Positions 25,850-35,080 of a DNA stretch of 46,180 nucleotides are shown here, in pieces. Source of the stretch: an uncultured Faecalibacterium sp. (lineage in GTDB: Bacteria > Bacillota > Clostridia > Oscillospirales > Ruminococcaceae). The stretch covers positions 1 through 46,180 of the forward strand of contig UQDV01000017.1 in assembly GCA_900539945.1 (NCBI GenBank), read 5' to 3'. Both the position numbers and the translations under genes were made by a program. Numbering within the stretch: position 1 is the first letter of the stretch; each line of letters opens with the position of its first letter. The notes under the pieces were generated by a model. That model had not been told where the DNA came from. It ran no database searches and saw only the letters and a program-made list of their open reading frames with translations.

Positions 25850-25891
25850 GGAGCCGCTGCACAAAACAAGGTGCAGCGGCTCCTGTTTTTT
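25850..25891 (+). terminator. Terminator of the liv operon
   Basis: GGAGCCGCTGCAC pairs with GTGCAGCGGCTCC around AAAACAAG, followed by TGTTTTTT. The same arm sequence reappears in the hairpin after asnA at 27066-27110. Confidence 0.95.
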
Positions 25892-25902
25892 CGGGCATGC
25901 AC

Positions 25903-25931
25903 TTTACTTTCGTAAAAGAATGTGCGATAAT
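25903..25931 (+). promoter_or_regulatory. Promoter of asnA
   Basis: TTTACT and GATAAT are separated by 17 bases, about 80 bases before the ATG at 26013. Confidence 0.68.
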
Positions 25932-26012
25932 TTAACCAGTGTTTTTTGGTTTCTGGAACCGCCGCCTGTTGGGAAAGCAGGTGAGCTGACAACACAAAGA
26001 GGGGTACTATCT

Positions 26013-27026
26013 ATGAGCAAGATCATCATCCCGGAAAACTACACGCCCGCGCTGAACCTGTACGACACCCAGCGCGCCATCGGCACGGTGAAGCGGCTGT
26101 TTGCCGACACCCTGTGTGCCACGCTGAACCTGTACCGCGTGTCTGCGCCGCTGTTCCTGGAGGCCTCCACCGGCCTGAACGACGACCTGAACGGCGTGGA
26201 GCGCAAGGTCACCTTTGACATCAAGGACAGCGGCACCGAAGCACAGGTGGTGCAGTCGCTGGCCAAGTGGAAGCGCAAGGCCCTGAAGGACTACAGCTTC
26301 CGTGTGGGCAAGGGTTTGTACTGCGACATGAACGCCATCCGCCGTGATGAGGAACTGGACAACCTCCACTCCGTGTATGTGGACCAGTGGGACTGGGAAA
26401 AGGTCATCCGGGAGGAGGATCGCAATGAGGCATACCTGAAGAGCGTGGTGCGCTCCATCGTGTCGGCCGTCTGCGCCACTGAGATGAACCTGCACGCCAT
26501 GTTCCCGCAGCTGCAGGACCTGCCCCTGCACACCCCCAACGTGATCTTCATTACCACCCAGGAGCTGGAGGACAAGTACCCGGACCTGACCCCGAAGGAG
26601 CGCGAGAATGCCTTCGTGAAGGAGAACGGCACCACCTTCCTGATGAAGATCGGTGCCCCGCTGAAGAGCGGCAAGCCCCACGACGGCCGCGCTCCGGACT
26701 ACGACGACTGGGATCTGAACGGCGACCTGCTGTTCTGGAACGACCCGCTGCAGTGCAGCTATGAGCTGAGCAGCATGGGCATCCGCGTGAGCCCGGAAAG
26801 CATGGACAAGCAGCTGACCATGGCCGGCTGTGACGACCGCCGCGCCCTGCCCTTCCACAAGGCCGTGCTGAACGGCGAGCTGCCCTACTCCATCGGCGGC
26901 GGCATCGGCCAGAGCCGCCTGTGCATGCTGCTGCTGGGCAGTGTGCACATCGGTGAAGTGCAGGCCAGCGTGTGGGACGAAGCCACCCGCGAAGCCTGTG
27001 CCAAGGCCGGTATCCCCCTGCTGTGA
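26013..27026 (+). CDS. asnA: Aspartate--ammonia ligase
   Basis: AsnA makes asparagine from aspartate, ammonia and ATP, forming an aspartyl-AMP intermediate; the fold is related to class II tRNA synthetases. The 337-residue protein is the family length. Characteristic stretches are [75 protein letters not shown] and the C-terminal [15 protein letters not shown]. The start at 26013 follows AAAGAGGGG; the frame is open upstream to 25845 but that includes the promoter. It is a single-gene unit, flanked on both sides by hairpins with the same stem sequence. Confidence 0.97.
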   Translation: MSKIIIPENYTPALNLYDTQRAIGTVKRLFADTLCATLNLYRVSAPLFLEASTGLNDDLNGVERKVTFDIKDSGTEAQVVQSLAKWKRKALKDYSFRVGKGLYCDMNAIRRDEELDNLHSVYVDQWDWEKVIREEDRNEAYLKSVVRSIVSAVCATEMNLHAMFPQLQDLPLHTPNVIFITTQELEDKYPDLTPKERENAFVKENGTTFLMKIGAPLKSGKPHDGRAPDYDDWDLNGDLLFWNDPLQCSYELSSMGIRVSPESMDKQLTMAGCDDRRALPFHKAVLNGELPYSIGGGIGQSRLCMLLLGSVHIGEVQASVWDEATREACAKAGIPLL

Positions 27027-27065
27027 CCGCCTGTAGATAAAAGCAAAGGGCCTTGCAGGCCCAGC

Positions 27066-27110
27066 AATCACAAGAGCCGCTGCACATAGGGTGCAGCGGC
27101 TCTTGTGATT
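27066..27110. terminator. Perfect 20-bp hairpin between asnA and the converging CNNM gene
   Basis: A 20-base arm (27066-27085) pairs without error with 27091-27110 over the loop ATAGG; the inner part is GAGCCGCTGCAC / GTGCAGCGGCTC as in the liv terminator. No clear T run follows on either strand, so it may work as a bidirectional terminator or a 3' stabilising stem. It overlaps the stop codon of the CNNM gene by two bases. Confidence 0.7.
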
Positions 27111-28413
27111 ATTTAGAAGTCATGCGGCCGTAGTGGCTCTTTTCGTCGTCGTCCTTTTCCGGTTCCGGTTTTTCGGCCGGGGTCAGGCGCACTTCGGTCA
27201 CGCGGCGCTTGGCCGTGCGGGTGACCACGCCGTCGTAGCCGCCCAGTGTAAAGCGGTCGCCCACCTTAGGCAGGTGGCAGGTCTTTTCCTGCACCAGGCC
27301 GTTGACCGTGTTGGAGTCGATGTCCTCGTCCTCCGGCAGACCCAGCATCTCGTACAGGTCGTCCACGCTGGCGCTGCCCAGCACGATCCAGCTGCCGTCG
27401 GACTGCTTGTGGAAGTCCTCGGTCTCCTCGTCGTGTTCGTCCCAGATCTCGCCCACCAGCTCTTCCAGAATATCCTCCAGCGTGATGATGCCCTCGGTAC
27501 CGCCGTACTCGTCCACCACCACGGCCAGATGATGGTGCTGCTCCCGCAGGGTGCGCAGCAGCTGGGAGATCTGGGTGGAACCGGTGGTGTACAGGGTGGG
27601 CTTGACCAGCTCTTCCAGCGAGGTCTCCTTTTTCAGGCGTGCCAGATAGAAGTCCTTTTCGTGCACCACACCGATGATGTTGTCAATGGTGTCGTGGTAC
27701 ACCGGCAGGCGGGAATAGCCCGATTCGGCAAAGGTCTGGGCCACCTCATCCAGCGAGGTGTTGTCCTCCACAGCCACCACGTCCACGCGGGGGGTCAGGA
27801 TCTCCTCCACCTCCACGTCATCGAATTCGATGGCGCTGCGGATCAGTTCGCTTTCCCGGTCGGTGAGTTCACCGTCGTTTTCGGCTTCACTCACCATGGT
27901 CATCAGCTCGCCCTCGGTGATGGTGTCCTCCTCACTGCTGTGGACAAAATGGCCCAGCAGCTTTTTCCACTGGGTGAACAGCCAGTTCAAAGGGGTGAAC
28001 AGCACTATCAGCAGGCTCAGCACCGGGGACACTGCGGTGGCCACGGTCTCCGGCATCTCCTTGGCCAGGCTCTTGGGGGTCACCTCGCCAAAGATCAGCA
28101 CCACCACTGTCAGCACCAGGGTGGACATGGTGGCACCACGCTCCTGGCCCAGCCAATGGGTAAAAAGGATGGTGCCGATAGAGGCGGCGCCGATGTTCAC
28201 GATGTTGTTGCCGATGAGGATGGTGGAAAGCAGCTTGTCGTATTTTTCCGACAAGGCCAGCACCCGGGCGGCAGAGCCGTCGCCGTCCTCGGCACGGCTT
28301 TTCAGGCGGATCTGATTCAGGGAAGAAAAAGCGGTCTCGGAGGCGGAGAAAAAGGCGGAAAAGGCCACCAGGATCACCAGCGCTACAATGAGCGTCATAC
28401 TGCCATCGTCCAT
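27109..28413 (-). CDS. CNNM/CorC-family membrane protein with CBS domains (hemolysin-like)
   Basis: This 434-residue protein belongs to the HlyC/CorC/CNNM family, linked to magnesium or other divalent cation export. It begins with a DUF21 membrane domain (MTLIVALVILVAFSAFFSASETAFSSLNQIRLK), three or four spans, then a paired CBS module (ILTPRVDVVAVEDNTSLDEVAQTFAESGYSRLPVYHDTIDNIIGVVHEKDF) and the small C-terminal CorC_HlyC domain (SDGSWIVLGSASVDDLYEMLGL). An acidic-to-Lys tail closes it. The start is uncertain: I use 28413 (MDDGSMTL), with 28398 (MTLIVAL) as an alternative; neither has a strong Shine-Dalgarno, and an ORF to 28512 includes repeat sequence. It is transcribed alone. Confidence 0.9.
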   Translation of the reverse strand: MDDGSMTLIVALVILVAFSAFFSASETAFSSLNQIRLKSRAEDGDGSAARVLALSEKYDKLLSTILIGNNIVNIGAASIGTILFTHWLGQERGATMSTLVLTVVVLIFGEVTPKSLAKEMPETVATAVSPVLSLLIVLFTPLNWLFTQWKKLLGHFVHSSEEDTITEGELMTMVSEAENDGELTDRESELIRSAIEFDDVEVEEILTPRVDVVAVEDNTSLDEVAQTFAESGYSRLPVYHDTIDNIIGVVHEKDFYLARLKKETSLEELVKPTLYTTGSTQISQLLRTLREQHHHLAVVVDEYGGTEGIITLEDILEELVGEIWDEHDEETEDFHKQSDGSWIVLGSASVDDLYEMLGLPEDEDIDSNTVNGLVQEKTCHLPKVGDRFTLGGYDGVVTRTAKRRVTEVRLTPAEKPEPEKDDDEKSHYGRMTSK

Positions 28414-28456
28414 AAAGAGGAAAATCACACTCAACTTTCTGTTATTTTTAGATTTG

Positions 28457-28600
28457 GCTGTCACCACAGGTGACAGAAGGGGGCCTTGCGCCAGCAATGA
28501 CGGAGAGGGCAAGCGGGTGCGCCTTGCTTTAACACCCTCGCCCTCTCAGCTTCGCTTACGCTCAGCAGCTCCCCCAAAGGGGGAGCCAAGGCCCTGACGA
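28457..28600. repeat. Mosaic of inverted repeats, probable dispersed intergenic element
   Basis: The gap 28414-28738 has no gene. It contains CTGTCACC-ACA-GGTGACAG (28458-28476), then an AGAGGGC...GCCCTCT pair, and GGCTCCCCC/GGGGGAGCC around AAA (about 28566-28589). The AGCTCCCCCAAAGGGGGAGCC core flanked by CTTCGCTTACGCTC resembles dispersed repeats I associate with gut Clostridia, but only one copy is in this window, so dispersal is not shown here. Confidence 0.45.
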
Positions 28601-28653
28601 AAGAATACAAAAATGTGCTTTCCATCGTTGCCATTCTGCGATGAAAAGCACAT
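28601..28653 (-). terminator. Terminator of clpB
   Basis: On the minus strand a 15-bp stem (ATGTGCTTTTCATCG against CGATGGAAAGCACAT, one mismatch) with an 11-base loop is followed by TTTTTGTATTCTTT. It lies about 85 bases after the clpB stop. Confidence 0.8.
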
Positions 28654-28738
28654 CAATGTTATTTCTTATAATACCATATTCCTTACGGTGGTGCAAGCAT
28701 CCGGCCTGCACACCGGGTTAAAACCTGGTAAAATCCCT

Positions 28739-31351
28739 TTAACGGAGCACCAGGGTGCCGTTTTCGCAGTCCACCGTCAGGGTGTTGCCCTCGGCATAGC
28801 TGCCCTGAATGATGGCCTTGGCAATCAGGGTCTCCACACGGCTCTGGATGAACCGCTTGATGGGACGTGCACCGTAGACGCTGTCGTAGGCAGAGTCGAT
28901 GATGAAGTCCTTGGCGGCGGTGGTGACCTCCAGCTTGAGGTGCTTGCCCTCGTCCATGCGCTTGCGCAGGTCGTTCAGCTGCAGATCCACGATCTTGCGC
29001 ATCTCGTCCTTGGTCAGGCTCTTGTAGTACACGATCTCGTCCAGACGGTTCAGGAACTCGGGGCGGAACTTGCTCTTCAGCAGCAGGTCGATCTGCTTGC
29101 GGGCCTCGTCGCTCAGCTCATTGGAGCCCTGTGCGCGGCGCTGCTCCAGATCGTTCAGGATGATGTCACTGCCCAGGTTGGAAGTCAGGATGATGACCGT
29201 GTTCTTGAAGTCCACGGTGCGGCCCTGACTGTCGGTGATGCGGCCGTCGTCCAGCACCTGCAGCAGGATGTTGAACACGTCGGGGTGGGCCTTTTCCACC
29301 TCATCGAACAGCACCACGCTGTAGGGCTTGCGGCGCACAGCCTCGGTCAGCTGGCCGCCCTCTTCATAACCGACATATCCCGGAGGCGCACCAATCAGAC
29401 GGCTGACGCTGAACTTCTCCATATATTCGGTCATGTCGATGCGCACCATGTTGCGCTCATCGTCAAACAGAGCCTGCGCCAGCGCCTTGGCCAGTTCGGT
29501 CTTGCCGACACCGGTGGGGCCGAGGAACAGGAAGCTGCCGATGGGGCGGTTGGGGTTGGCAATGCCGGCGCGGCTGCGCAGGATGGCTTCGCTGACCTTG
29601 GTCACGGCCTCGTCCTGGCCGATGACTCTCTCGTGCAGCACGTCATCCAGATGCAGCAGCTTCTCGCGCTCGCCCTCCACCAGCTTCTCCACAGGGATGC
29701 CGGTCCAGCGGGCCACGATGCGGGCGATCTCCTCGTCGGTCACGCGGTCACGCAGCAGGCTGTCCTCTTTCTTGGCAGCGGCGATCTTTTCTTCCTCTTC
29801 CAGCTGTTTCTGCAGCTGAGGCAGTTTGCCGTATTTCAGCTCGGCGGCCTTGTTCAGGTCGTACTCCCGCTGTGCCTTTTCGATGTCGGCGTTGGTCTGC
29901 TCGATCTGTTCACGCAGGGTCTGCACCTTGCCGATGGCGTTTTTCTCGTTTTCCCACTTGGCCTTCATGCTGCGGAACTTGTCCTGCAGTTCGGCCAGCT
30001 CTTTTTCCAGATCCTTCAGGCGGCTCTGGCTCAAAGCGTCGGTCTCCTTTTTCAGGCTGACCTGCTCGATCTGCAGCTGGGTGATGCGGTGGGCCAGATC
30101 ATCCATCTCGCTGGGCATACTGTCCATCTCGGTCTTGATCATGGCGCAGGCCTCATCCACCAGGTCGATGGCCTTATCCGGCAGGAACCGGTCGGTGATG
30201 TAGCGGTCCGACAGGGTGGCAGCGGCGATCAGGGCGCTGTCGTTGATCTTCACGCCGTGGAACACCTCGTAGCGTTCCTTCAGGCCGCGCAGGATGGAAA
30301 TGGTGTCCTCCACGGTGGGCTCATCCACCTGCACCGGCTGGAACCGGCGTTCCAGAGCGGGGTCTTTCTCGATATACTGGCGGTACTCGTCCAGGGTGGT
30401 TGCACCGATGCAGTGCAGCTCGCCGCGGGCCAGCATGGGCTTGAGCAGGTTGCCGGCATCCATGGCACCGTCGGTCTTGCCGGCACCCACGATGGTGTGC
30501 AGCTCATCAATGAAGAGGATGATCTTGCCCTCGCTCTTCTTGACCTCGTTCAGCACGCTCTTCAGGCGTTCCTCGAACTCGCCGCGGTACTTGGCACCGG
30601 CCACCAGAGCGCCCATGTCCAGGCTGAACACGATGCGGTCCTTCAGGTTTTCGGGCACGTCACCGCGCACGATCCGCTGGGCAAGGCCCTCGGCGATGGC
30701 AGTCTTGCCGACGCCGGGCTCACCGATCAGGCAGGGGTTGTTCTTGGTCTTACGGGACAGGATGCGGATCACGTTGCGGATCTCCTGATCACGGCCGATG
30801 ACCGGGTCCAGCTTCTGCTTGCGGGCCAGATCCACCAGATCCTGACCGTATTTCTGCAGGGCGTTGTAGGTGTCCTCGGGGTTGTCCGTGGTCACGCGCT
30901 GGTTGCCGCGCACGGCGGTAAGCTGCTGCAGAAACTTGTCCTTGGCGATGCCAAAGGCACGGAACAGCTCGGTGGTGTTCTGGGTAGGCTCATCCAGCAG
31001 GCCGAGGAACACATGCTCCACGCTGACGTACTCGTCCTTCATGGCCTTGGCTTCACGGGCGGCGGCGCTCAGGACTTTGTCGGTGGCCTGCGAGATATAG
31101 ACCTTGTCGGGGTCGCGGCCGGAGCCGGACACCCGGGGCAGGGCCGACAGCTTTTCGGCAACGGCAGCGGCAAAGCTGCCGGGATCCACGTTCAGCTTCT
31201 GGAGCAGCTGCGGGATCAGGCCCTGCTCCTGCGAAGCAAGGGCGTGCAGCAGATGTTCAGGCTCCAGAGCGTTGTGCTGGTACTCCACAGCCAGCTGCTG
31301 GGCTGCCTGCAGAGCTTCCAGAGTTTTCTGAGTATATTGATTGGTATTCAT
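28739..31351 (-). CDS. clpB: ATP-dependent disaggregase ClpB
   Basis: ClpB is the AAA+ disaggregase that works with DnaK to rescue aggregated proteins after stress. The 870-residue protein is full length: Clp_N repeats at the start ([35 protein letters not shown]), the first AAA+ domain with Walker [16 protein letters not shown] and Walker [15 protein letters not shown], the long coiled-coil middle domain (about 400-530) that separates ClpB from ClpA/ClpC, and a second AAA+ domain with [15 protein letters not shown] and [21 protein letters not shown] lies 10 bases before the ATG. A CIRCE element sits at its promoter, so HrcA control is predicted. A short ORF lies in its leader. Confidence 0.97.
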   Translation of the reverse strand: MNTNQYTQKTLEALQAAQQLAVEYQHNALEPEHLLHALASQEQGLIPQLLQKLNVDPGSFAAAVAEKLSALPRVSGSGRDPDKVYISQATDKVLSAAAREAKAMKDEYVSVEHVFLGLLDEPTQNTTELFRAFGIAKDKFLQQLTAVRGNQRVTTDNPEDTYNALQKYGQDLVDLARKQKLDPVIGRDQEIRNVIRILSRKTKNNPCLIGEPGVGKTAIAEGLAQRIVRGDVPENLKDRIVFSLDMGALVAGAKYRGEFEERLKSVLNEVKKSEGKIILFIDELHTIVGAGKTDGAMDAGNLLKPMLARGELHCIGATTLDEYRQYIEKDPALERRFQPVQVDEPTVEDTISILRGLKERYEVFHGVKINDSALIAAATLSDRYITDRFLPDKAIDLVDEACAMIKTEMDSMPSEMDDLAHRITQLQIEQVSLKKETDALSQSRLKDLEKELAELQDKFRSMKAKWENEKNAIGKVQTLREQIEQTNADIEKAQREYDLNKAAELKYGKLPQLQKQLEEEEKIAAAKKEDSLLRDRVTDEEIARIVARWTGIPVEKLVEGEREKLLHLDDVLHERVIGQDEAVTKVSEAILRSRAGIANPNRPIGSFLFLGPTGVGKTELAKALAQALFDDERNMVRIDMTEYMEKFSVSRLIGAPPGYVGYEEGGQLTEAVRRKPYSVVLFDEVEKAHPDVFNILLQVLDDGRITDSQGRTVDFKNTVIILTSNLGSDIILNDLEQRRAQGSNELSDEARKQIDLLLKSKFRPEFLNRLDEIVYYKSLTKDEMRKIVDLQLNDLRKRMDEGKHLKLEVTTAAKDFIIDSAYDSVYGARPIKRFIQSRVETLIAKAIIQGSYAEGNTLTVDCENGTLVLR

Positions 31352-31410
31352 AAAGTCAAGCCTCCATTCATACCGGAAGGTTGTGATTTAGCGGACGGAC
31401 AGGCACTCTG

Positions 31411-31473
31411 CTAACAACTCCGCGCCAAGGGGCGGCAGAACCGGAAGCAGATGCTTTTAAGAAGCTGTTTCAT
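31411..31473 (-). CDS. 20-residue Cys/Arg peptide ORF in the clpB leader
   Basis: The ORF encodes MKQLLKSICFRFCRPLARSC. It has a strong AGGAGG about 12 bases before its ATG, lies between the CIRCE promoter and clpB, and ends 60 bases before the clpB start. It contains three Cys and five basic residues. It could be a leader peptide whose translation affects clpB or only a chance ORF; the strong ribosome binding site is the main support. Confidence 0.4.
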   Translation of the reverse strand: MKQLLKSICFRFCRPLARSC

Positions 31474-31511
31474 GATTTTGTGCACCTCCTGTCGGACTGG
31501 TCTGTTTGTTA

Positions 31512-31538
31512 TTAGCACTCTATCTGTTCGACTGCTAA
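31512..31538. promoter_or_regulatory. CIRCE operator (HrcA site)
   Basis: TTAGCACTC-N9-GACTGCTAA matches the CIRCE consensus TTAGCACTC-N9-GAGTGCTAA with one mismatch. It begins right at the downstream end of the clpB promoter, the usual place for HrcA repression of heat-shock genes. Confidence 0.93.
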
Positions 31539-31539
31539 G

Positions 31540-31568
31540 AATATACTCCAAAGCAATCGCAATGTCAA
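31540..31568 (-). promoter_or_regulatory. Promoter of clpB
   Basis: On the minus strand a perfect TTGACA is followed after 17 bases by TATATT; CIRCE follows immediately, covering the start point. The leader to clpB is about 180 bases. Confidence 0.9.
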
Positions 31569-31629
31569 GAGGAAAATCCTGCCAGAAACACAATTCACAA
31601 AAAATTTGCAATTGGCCTGCCGCACCGCA

Positions 31630-31668
31630 TAAAAAAGGCCCGCTCCCGGCAAACAGCCGGGAACGGGT
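31630..31668 (-). terminator. Terminator of the pflBA operon
   Basis: On the minus strand CCCGTTCCCGGC pairs with GCCGGGAGCGGG (one mismatch) over TGTTT, followed by CCTTTTTT. It lies about 25 bases after the pflA stop. Confidence 0.93.
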
Positions 31669-31692
31669 CGGTGCGGGTCAGATCAATGGGGG

Positions 31693-32445
31693 TCAGCCGG
31701 GGTAGCGCTGCACCTGCAGCAGCTCTTCGGCACGCTTTACCTGCTCCGGGGTGGGCGGCACAGCGTCGGGCAGCGGATAGGGGATGCCCAGCTTCTGCCA
31801 CTTGAACAGGCCCAGCGTGTGGTAGGGCAGTACCTCCACCCGCTGTACGGTGTTCAGGCTGCGGAGGAAGTCGGCCGTTCTGCGCAGGCCGTCCTCGTCA
31901 TCGGTCAGGCCGGGCACCAGCACATGGCGGATCCACAGCGGCACGCCCAGGTCGGAGATATGCCGGGCCATGGCCAGGATGTTGGCGTTGTCCTTGCCGG
32001 TGAGCTGACGGTGACGTTCCGGGTCGATCTCCTTTAAATCAAGGATGACCAGGCTGGTGGAGGCCATCAGGCGGTCAAAGTCGGCCAGGTAGGCCGGGTC
32101 CTCCGGCCGGAAGGGCTGCCCGGCGGTGTCCAGTGCCGTATGCACGCCCTTGGAACGGGCCAGCTCAAAGAAAGCGGTCAGGAACTCCATCTGGCGCAGC
32201 GGCTCGCCGCCGCTGACCGTGATGCCGCCCTTCTTGCCCCAGTAGTTGCGGTAGCGCCACACCCGCTGGAACAGAGCATCCACGGTCCATTCGGTGCCGC
32301 CTTCGGCCCATGTTTCCGGGTTGTGGCAGTATTTGCACCGCAGCGCGCACCCTTGCAGGAATACCACAAAGCGCACGCCGGGGCCGTCCACCGAGCCGAA
32401 GCTCTCCAGCGAGTGGACATAGCCGACCGGATTACAGGACGGCAT
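31693..32445 (-). CDS. pflA: Pyruvate formate-lyase-activating enzyme
   Basis: PflA is the radical SAM enzyme that installs the glycyl radical on PflB. The 250-residue protein has [27 protein letters not shown] at the N-terminus followed by the radical SAM cluster CALRCKYC (CxxxCxxC), then [13 protein letters not shown], and [15 protein letters not shown] and [16 protein letters not shown] further on, all usual in PflA. I place the start at 32445 (MPSCNPVG), which overlaps the last codons of pflB by 14 bases and so is translationally coupled; a start at 32481 would add 12 unconserved residues deeper in pflB. Confidence 0.95.
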   Translation of the reverse strand: MPSCNPVGYVHSLESFGSVDGPGVRFVVFLQGCALRCKYCHNPETWAEGGTEWTVDALFQRVWRYRNYWGKKGGITVSGGEPLRQMEFLTAFFELARSKGVHTALDTAGQPFRPEDPAYLADFDRLMASTSLVILDLKEIDPERHRQLTGKDNANILAMARHISDLGVPLWIRHVLVPGLTDDEDGLRRTADFLRSLNTVQRVEVLPYHTLGLFKWQKLGIPYPLPDAVPPTPEQVKRAEELLQVQRYPG

Positions 32446-34684
32446 GGCAGGTGCGGGAGATGACATCCATCTGCTGCTCACGGGTCAGGTCGATGAACTT
32501 GACGGCGTAGCCGGACACGCGGATGGTGAAGTTTGCGTACTCTTCCTTTTCGGGGTGCTCCATGGCGTCCAGCAGCTTCTCCTTGCCAAAGACGTTCACG
32601 TTCAGGTGGTGGGCACCCTGATCGAAGTAGCCGTCCATGACCTGCACCAGATTTTCCACGCGCTCGCCCTCGCTGTGGCCCAGTGCCTCGGGGTTGATGG
32701 TCTGGGTGTTGGAGATGCCGTCCAGTGCCCAGTGGTAGGGCAGCTTGGCCACCGAGTTCAGGGAGGCCAGCAGGCCGTTCTGCTCCGCGCCGTAGCTGGG
32801 ATTTGCACCCGGAGCAAACGGAGTGAAGGCGGCGCGGCCGTCGGGCAGGGCACCGGTGTACTTGCCGTACACCACGTTGGAGGTGATGGTGAGGATGGAG
32901 GTGGTGGCCTCGGAGTTGCGGTAGGTGTGGCGCTTCTTGATCATCTCCAGGAAGGTCTTGAGCAGCCACACGCCGATCTCATCGGCGCGGTCATCGTCGT
33001 TGCCGTACTTGGGGAAGTCGCCCTCCACATCAAAGCCGGTGGCCAGGCCGGTGTCATCCCGCACCACCTTGACCTTGGCGTACTTGATGGCGCTCAGGGA
33101 GTCGATGACGTGGGAGAAGCCTGCGATGCCGGTGGCAAAGGTGCGGCGCACATCGGTGTCGATGAGGGCCATCTCGGCTTCTTCATAATAGTATTTGTCG
33201 TGCATGTACTGGATGAGGTTCAGCACGTTGACGTACAGGCCGGCCAGCCAGTCCAGCATCTTGACGTACTTGGGCAGCACTTCGTCGTAGTTCAGGTACT
33301 CGCCGGTGATGGGCGCATAGTTGGGGCCGCACTGCTCGTGGCTCTTCTCGTCCACACCGCCGTTGATGGCGTACAGCAGGCACTTGGCCAGGTTGGCGCG
33401 GGCACCGAAGAACTGCATCTCCTTGCCGGTCTGGGTGGCAGACACGCAGCAGCAGATGGAGTAGTCATCGCCCCACACGGGCTTCATCACGTCGTCGTTC
33501 TCGTACTGGACCGAACTGGTGTTGATGGACACCTTGGCGGCGTACTTCTTGAAGGCTTCCGGCAGGGCGGAAGAGTACAGCACGGTCAGGTTCGGCTCCG
33601 GGGCGGGGCCCATGTTCTCCAGCGTGTGCAGGAAACGGTAGCAGTTCTTGGTGACCATGCTGCGGCCGTCCATGCCGATGCCGCCCACTTCCAGCGTTGC
33701 CCACACGGGGTCGCCGGAGAACAGCTGATTGTAGCTGGGGATGCGGGCAAACTTGACCATGCGGAACTTCATGACCATGTGGTCGATGAGCTCCTGTGCC
33801 TGGCACTCGGTCAGGGTGCCGTTGTCCAGATCGCGCTGGATGTAGATGTCCAGGAAGGTGGAGATGCGGCCCACGCTCATGGCGGCGCCGTTCTGGGTCT
33901 TGATGGCGGCAAGATACCCGAAGTACAGCCACTGGCAGGCTTCCTTGGCGTTCTTGGCGGGCTGGGAGATGTCGCAGCCGTAGGCCTCGGCCATCTTCTT
34001 CATGCCCTTCAGGGCGTTGATCTGCCGGGCGATCTCCTCCCGCAGGCGGATGACGTCATCGGTCATGGTGCCGTCGCCGCAGTTAGCCAGATCCTCCTGC
34101 TTGAACTGAATCAGGGCGTCGACGCCGTACAGAGCCACGCGGCGGTAGTCGCCCACGATGCGGCCGCGGCCGTAGGTGTCGGGCAGGCCGGTGATGATGT
34201 GGGTGTGGCGGGCGGCCTTCATCTCTGGTGTATAGGCGTCGAACACGGCCTGGTTGTGGGTGCGGGTGTAGTCGGTAAAGATCTTGTGCAGCTCCTCGCT
34301 GGGCTGGTAGCCGTAGGTGGTGCAGGCCTGCTCGGCCATCTTGATGCCGCCGTAGGGCATGAAAGCACGCTTGAGGGGCTTGTCGGTCTGCAGGCCCACG
34401 ATCTGCTCCAGATCCTTCAGGTTTTCGTCAATGTAGCCGGGGCCGTAGGCGGTCAGGCCGCTGACGACCTCCGTCTCCATGTCCAGCACGCCGCCCTTGG
34501 CGCGCTCGGCCTTCTGCAGCTTCTGCAGGGCACCCCACAGCTTGTCGGTCGCCTCGGTGGGGCCGGCCAGAAAGTTCTCGTCGCCGTCGTAGGGAGTGTA
34601 ATTCTTCTGGATGAAGTCGCGCACATTGACTTCCTCTTTCCAGATGCGGCCCTCAAAGCCTTCCCACTGTTCAAAATTGATCAT
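32432..34684 (-). CDS. pflB: Formate acetyltransferase (pyruvate formate-lyase)
   Basis: PflB splits pyruvate with CoA into acetyl-CoA and formate by a glycyl radical mechanism. The 750-residue protein is full length. The active-site Cys pair appears as [26 protein letters not shown] (a run of three Cys; canonical is ACCVS), and the glycyl radical motif RVSGYAVKF lies 29 residues from the end, with Gly725 the radical site. Other PFL stretches are [19 protein letters not shown] and [18 protein letters not shown] precedes the ATG. It forms an operon with pflA and has two candidate promoters, one covered by the Rex-like palindrome. Confidence 0.97.
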   Translation of the reverse strand: MINFEQWEGFEGRIWKEEVNVRDFIQKNYTPYDGDENFLAGPTEATDKLWGALQKLQKAERAKGGVLDMETEVVSGLTAYGPGYIDENLKDLEQIVGLQTDKPLKRAFMPYGGIKMAEQACTTYGYQPSEELHKIFTDYTRTHNQAVFDAYTPEMKAARHTHIITGLPDTYGRGRIVGDYRRVALYGVDALIQFKQEDLANCGDGTMTDDVIRLREEIARQINALKGMKKMAEAYGCDISQPAKNAKEACQWLYFGYLAAIKTQNGAAMSVGRISTFLDIYIQRDLDNGTLTECQAQELIDHMVMKFRMVKFARIPSYNQLFSGDPVWATLEVGGIGMDGRSMVTKNCYRFLHTLENMGPAPEPNLTVLYSSALPEAFKKYAAKVSINTSSVQYENDDVMKPVWGDDYSICCCVSATQTGKEMQFFGARANLAKCLLYAINGGVDEKSHEQCGPNYAPITGEYLNYDEVLPKYVKMLDWLAGLYVNVLNLIQYMHDKYYYEEAEMALIDTDVRRTFATGIAGFSHVIDSLSAIKYAKVKVVRDDTGLATGFDVEGDFPKYGNDDDRADEIGVWLLKTFLEMIKKRHTYRNSEATTSILTITSNVVYGKYTGALPDGRAAFTPFAPGANPSYGAEQNGLLASLNSVAKLPYHWALDGISNTQTINPEALGHSEGERVENLVQVMDGYFDQGAHHLNVNVFGKEKLLDAMEHPEKEEYANFTIRVSGYAVKFIDLTREQQMDVISRTCHAVL

Positions 34685-34712
34685 TGGAACCTCCTTGCTC
34701 CATTCTATGCGC

Positions 34713-34732
34713 TGGTTAGCATAGCCTAACTG
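34713..34732. promoter_or_regulatory. Rex-like operator upstream of pflB
   Basis: TGGTTAG-N6-CTAACTG matches the rnf palindrome in 12 of 14 arm bases. On the minus strand it contains the TATGCT of a candidate pflB promoter, about 30-50 bases before the pflB ATG, a repression-type position. Confidence 0.5.
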
Positions 34733-34746
34733 TTGAGCCTTTGAAA
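34718..34746 (-). promoter_or_regulatory. Proximal candidate promoter of pflB
   Basis: On the minus strand TTTCAA and TATGCT are separated by 17 bases. The transcript would have a leader of about 25 bases with AAGGAGG. The -10 lies inside the palindrome at 34713-34732. Confidence 0.45.
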
Positions 34747-34903
34747 AGCCGCTCCTTGTTGGCGGCTTTCTGGGGGCGGACTGATCGGAGCAGCTCTGAA
34801 CAAAAATTTGTCAAAGCACCTCCTTGGACACACTGCACCCTTGAGAACCGCCCTGCTGCCAAAAAGCAGCGGCGAGATGTGGAGTTGCAGTGCTGCAGGA
34901 ACT

Positions 34904-34932
34904 ATAATAACAAAGATATCGGTCAAAAGCAA
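34904..34932 (-). promoter_or_regulatory. Distal candidate promoter of pflB
   Basis: On the minus strand TTGCTT and TATTAT are separated by 17 bases, about 220 bases upstream of pflB. Confidence 0.55.
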
Positions 34933-35045
34933 GAGGAAATCGGTGGATTTTGCACAGCCTTAGCCAGCTGTGTCTGTACAGGGTGCACGAATCGGGCAGA
35001 AAAAACTTTACTGCAAAAAAGTTCCGGAAAATTTTCAAATAAGGG

Positions 35046-35074
35046 TTGACAAGACTAACTGCGTATGGTATTCT
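35046..35074 (+). promoter_or_regulatory. Strong promoter with no downstream protein gene
   Basis: A consensus TTGACA is followed after 17 bases by TATTCT. Transcription would start near 35081 and run into the structured RNA at 35081-35275. It points away from pflB and towards a gene on the opposite strand, so it does not serve a protein gene. Confidence 0.82.
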
Positions 35075-35080
35075 GTTCTC

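Larger units (their letters stand above)
34685..34897 (-). promoter_or_regulatory. Long structured pflB leader
   Basis: If the distal promoter is used the leader is about 210 bases and folds well: CACTGCA pairs with TGCAGTG around an inner GCTGC-ttttt-GGCAGC hairpin, an AGGAGG with no ATG follows (nearest start a TTG, opening a 32-codon frame), and AAGCCGC pairs with GCGGCTT followed by TTTTC (34744-34769), a weak terminator just before the proximal promoter. Attenuation is possible but not shown. Confidence 0.4.

Noticed and set aside
28613..31414. 933-codon open frame on the plus strand
   Set aside because: Exact shadow of clpB on the other strand; no ribosome binding site and biased composition.
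32444..34729. 761-codon open frame on the plus strand
   Set aside because: Antisense shadow of pflB; the real gene has all catalytic motifs on the minus strand.
34453..34932. Short ORFs in the pflB leader and 5' end as genes
   Set aside because: No ATG follows the AGGAGG in the leader; the only frame starts at TTG with a short spacing and has no family likeness.
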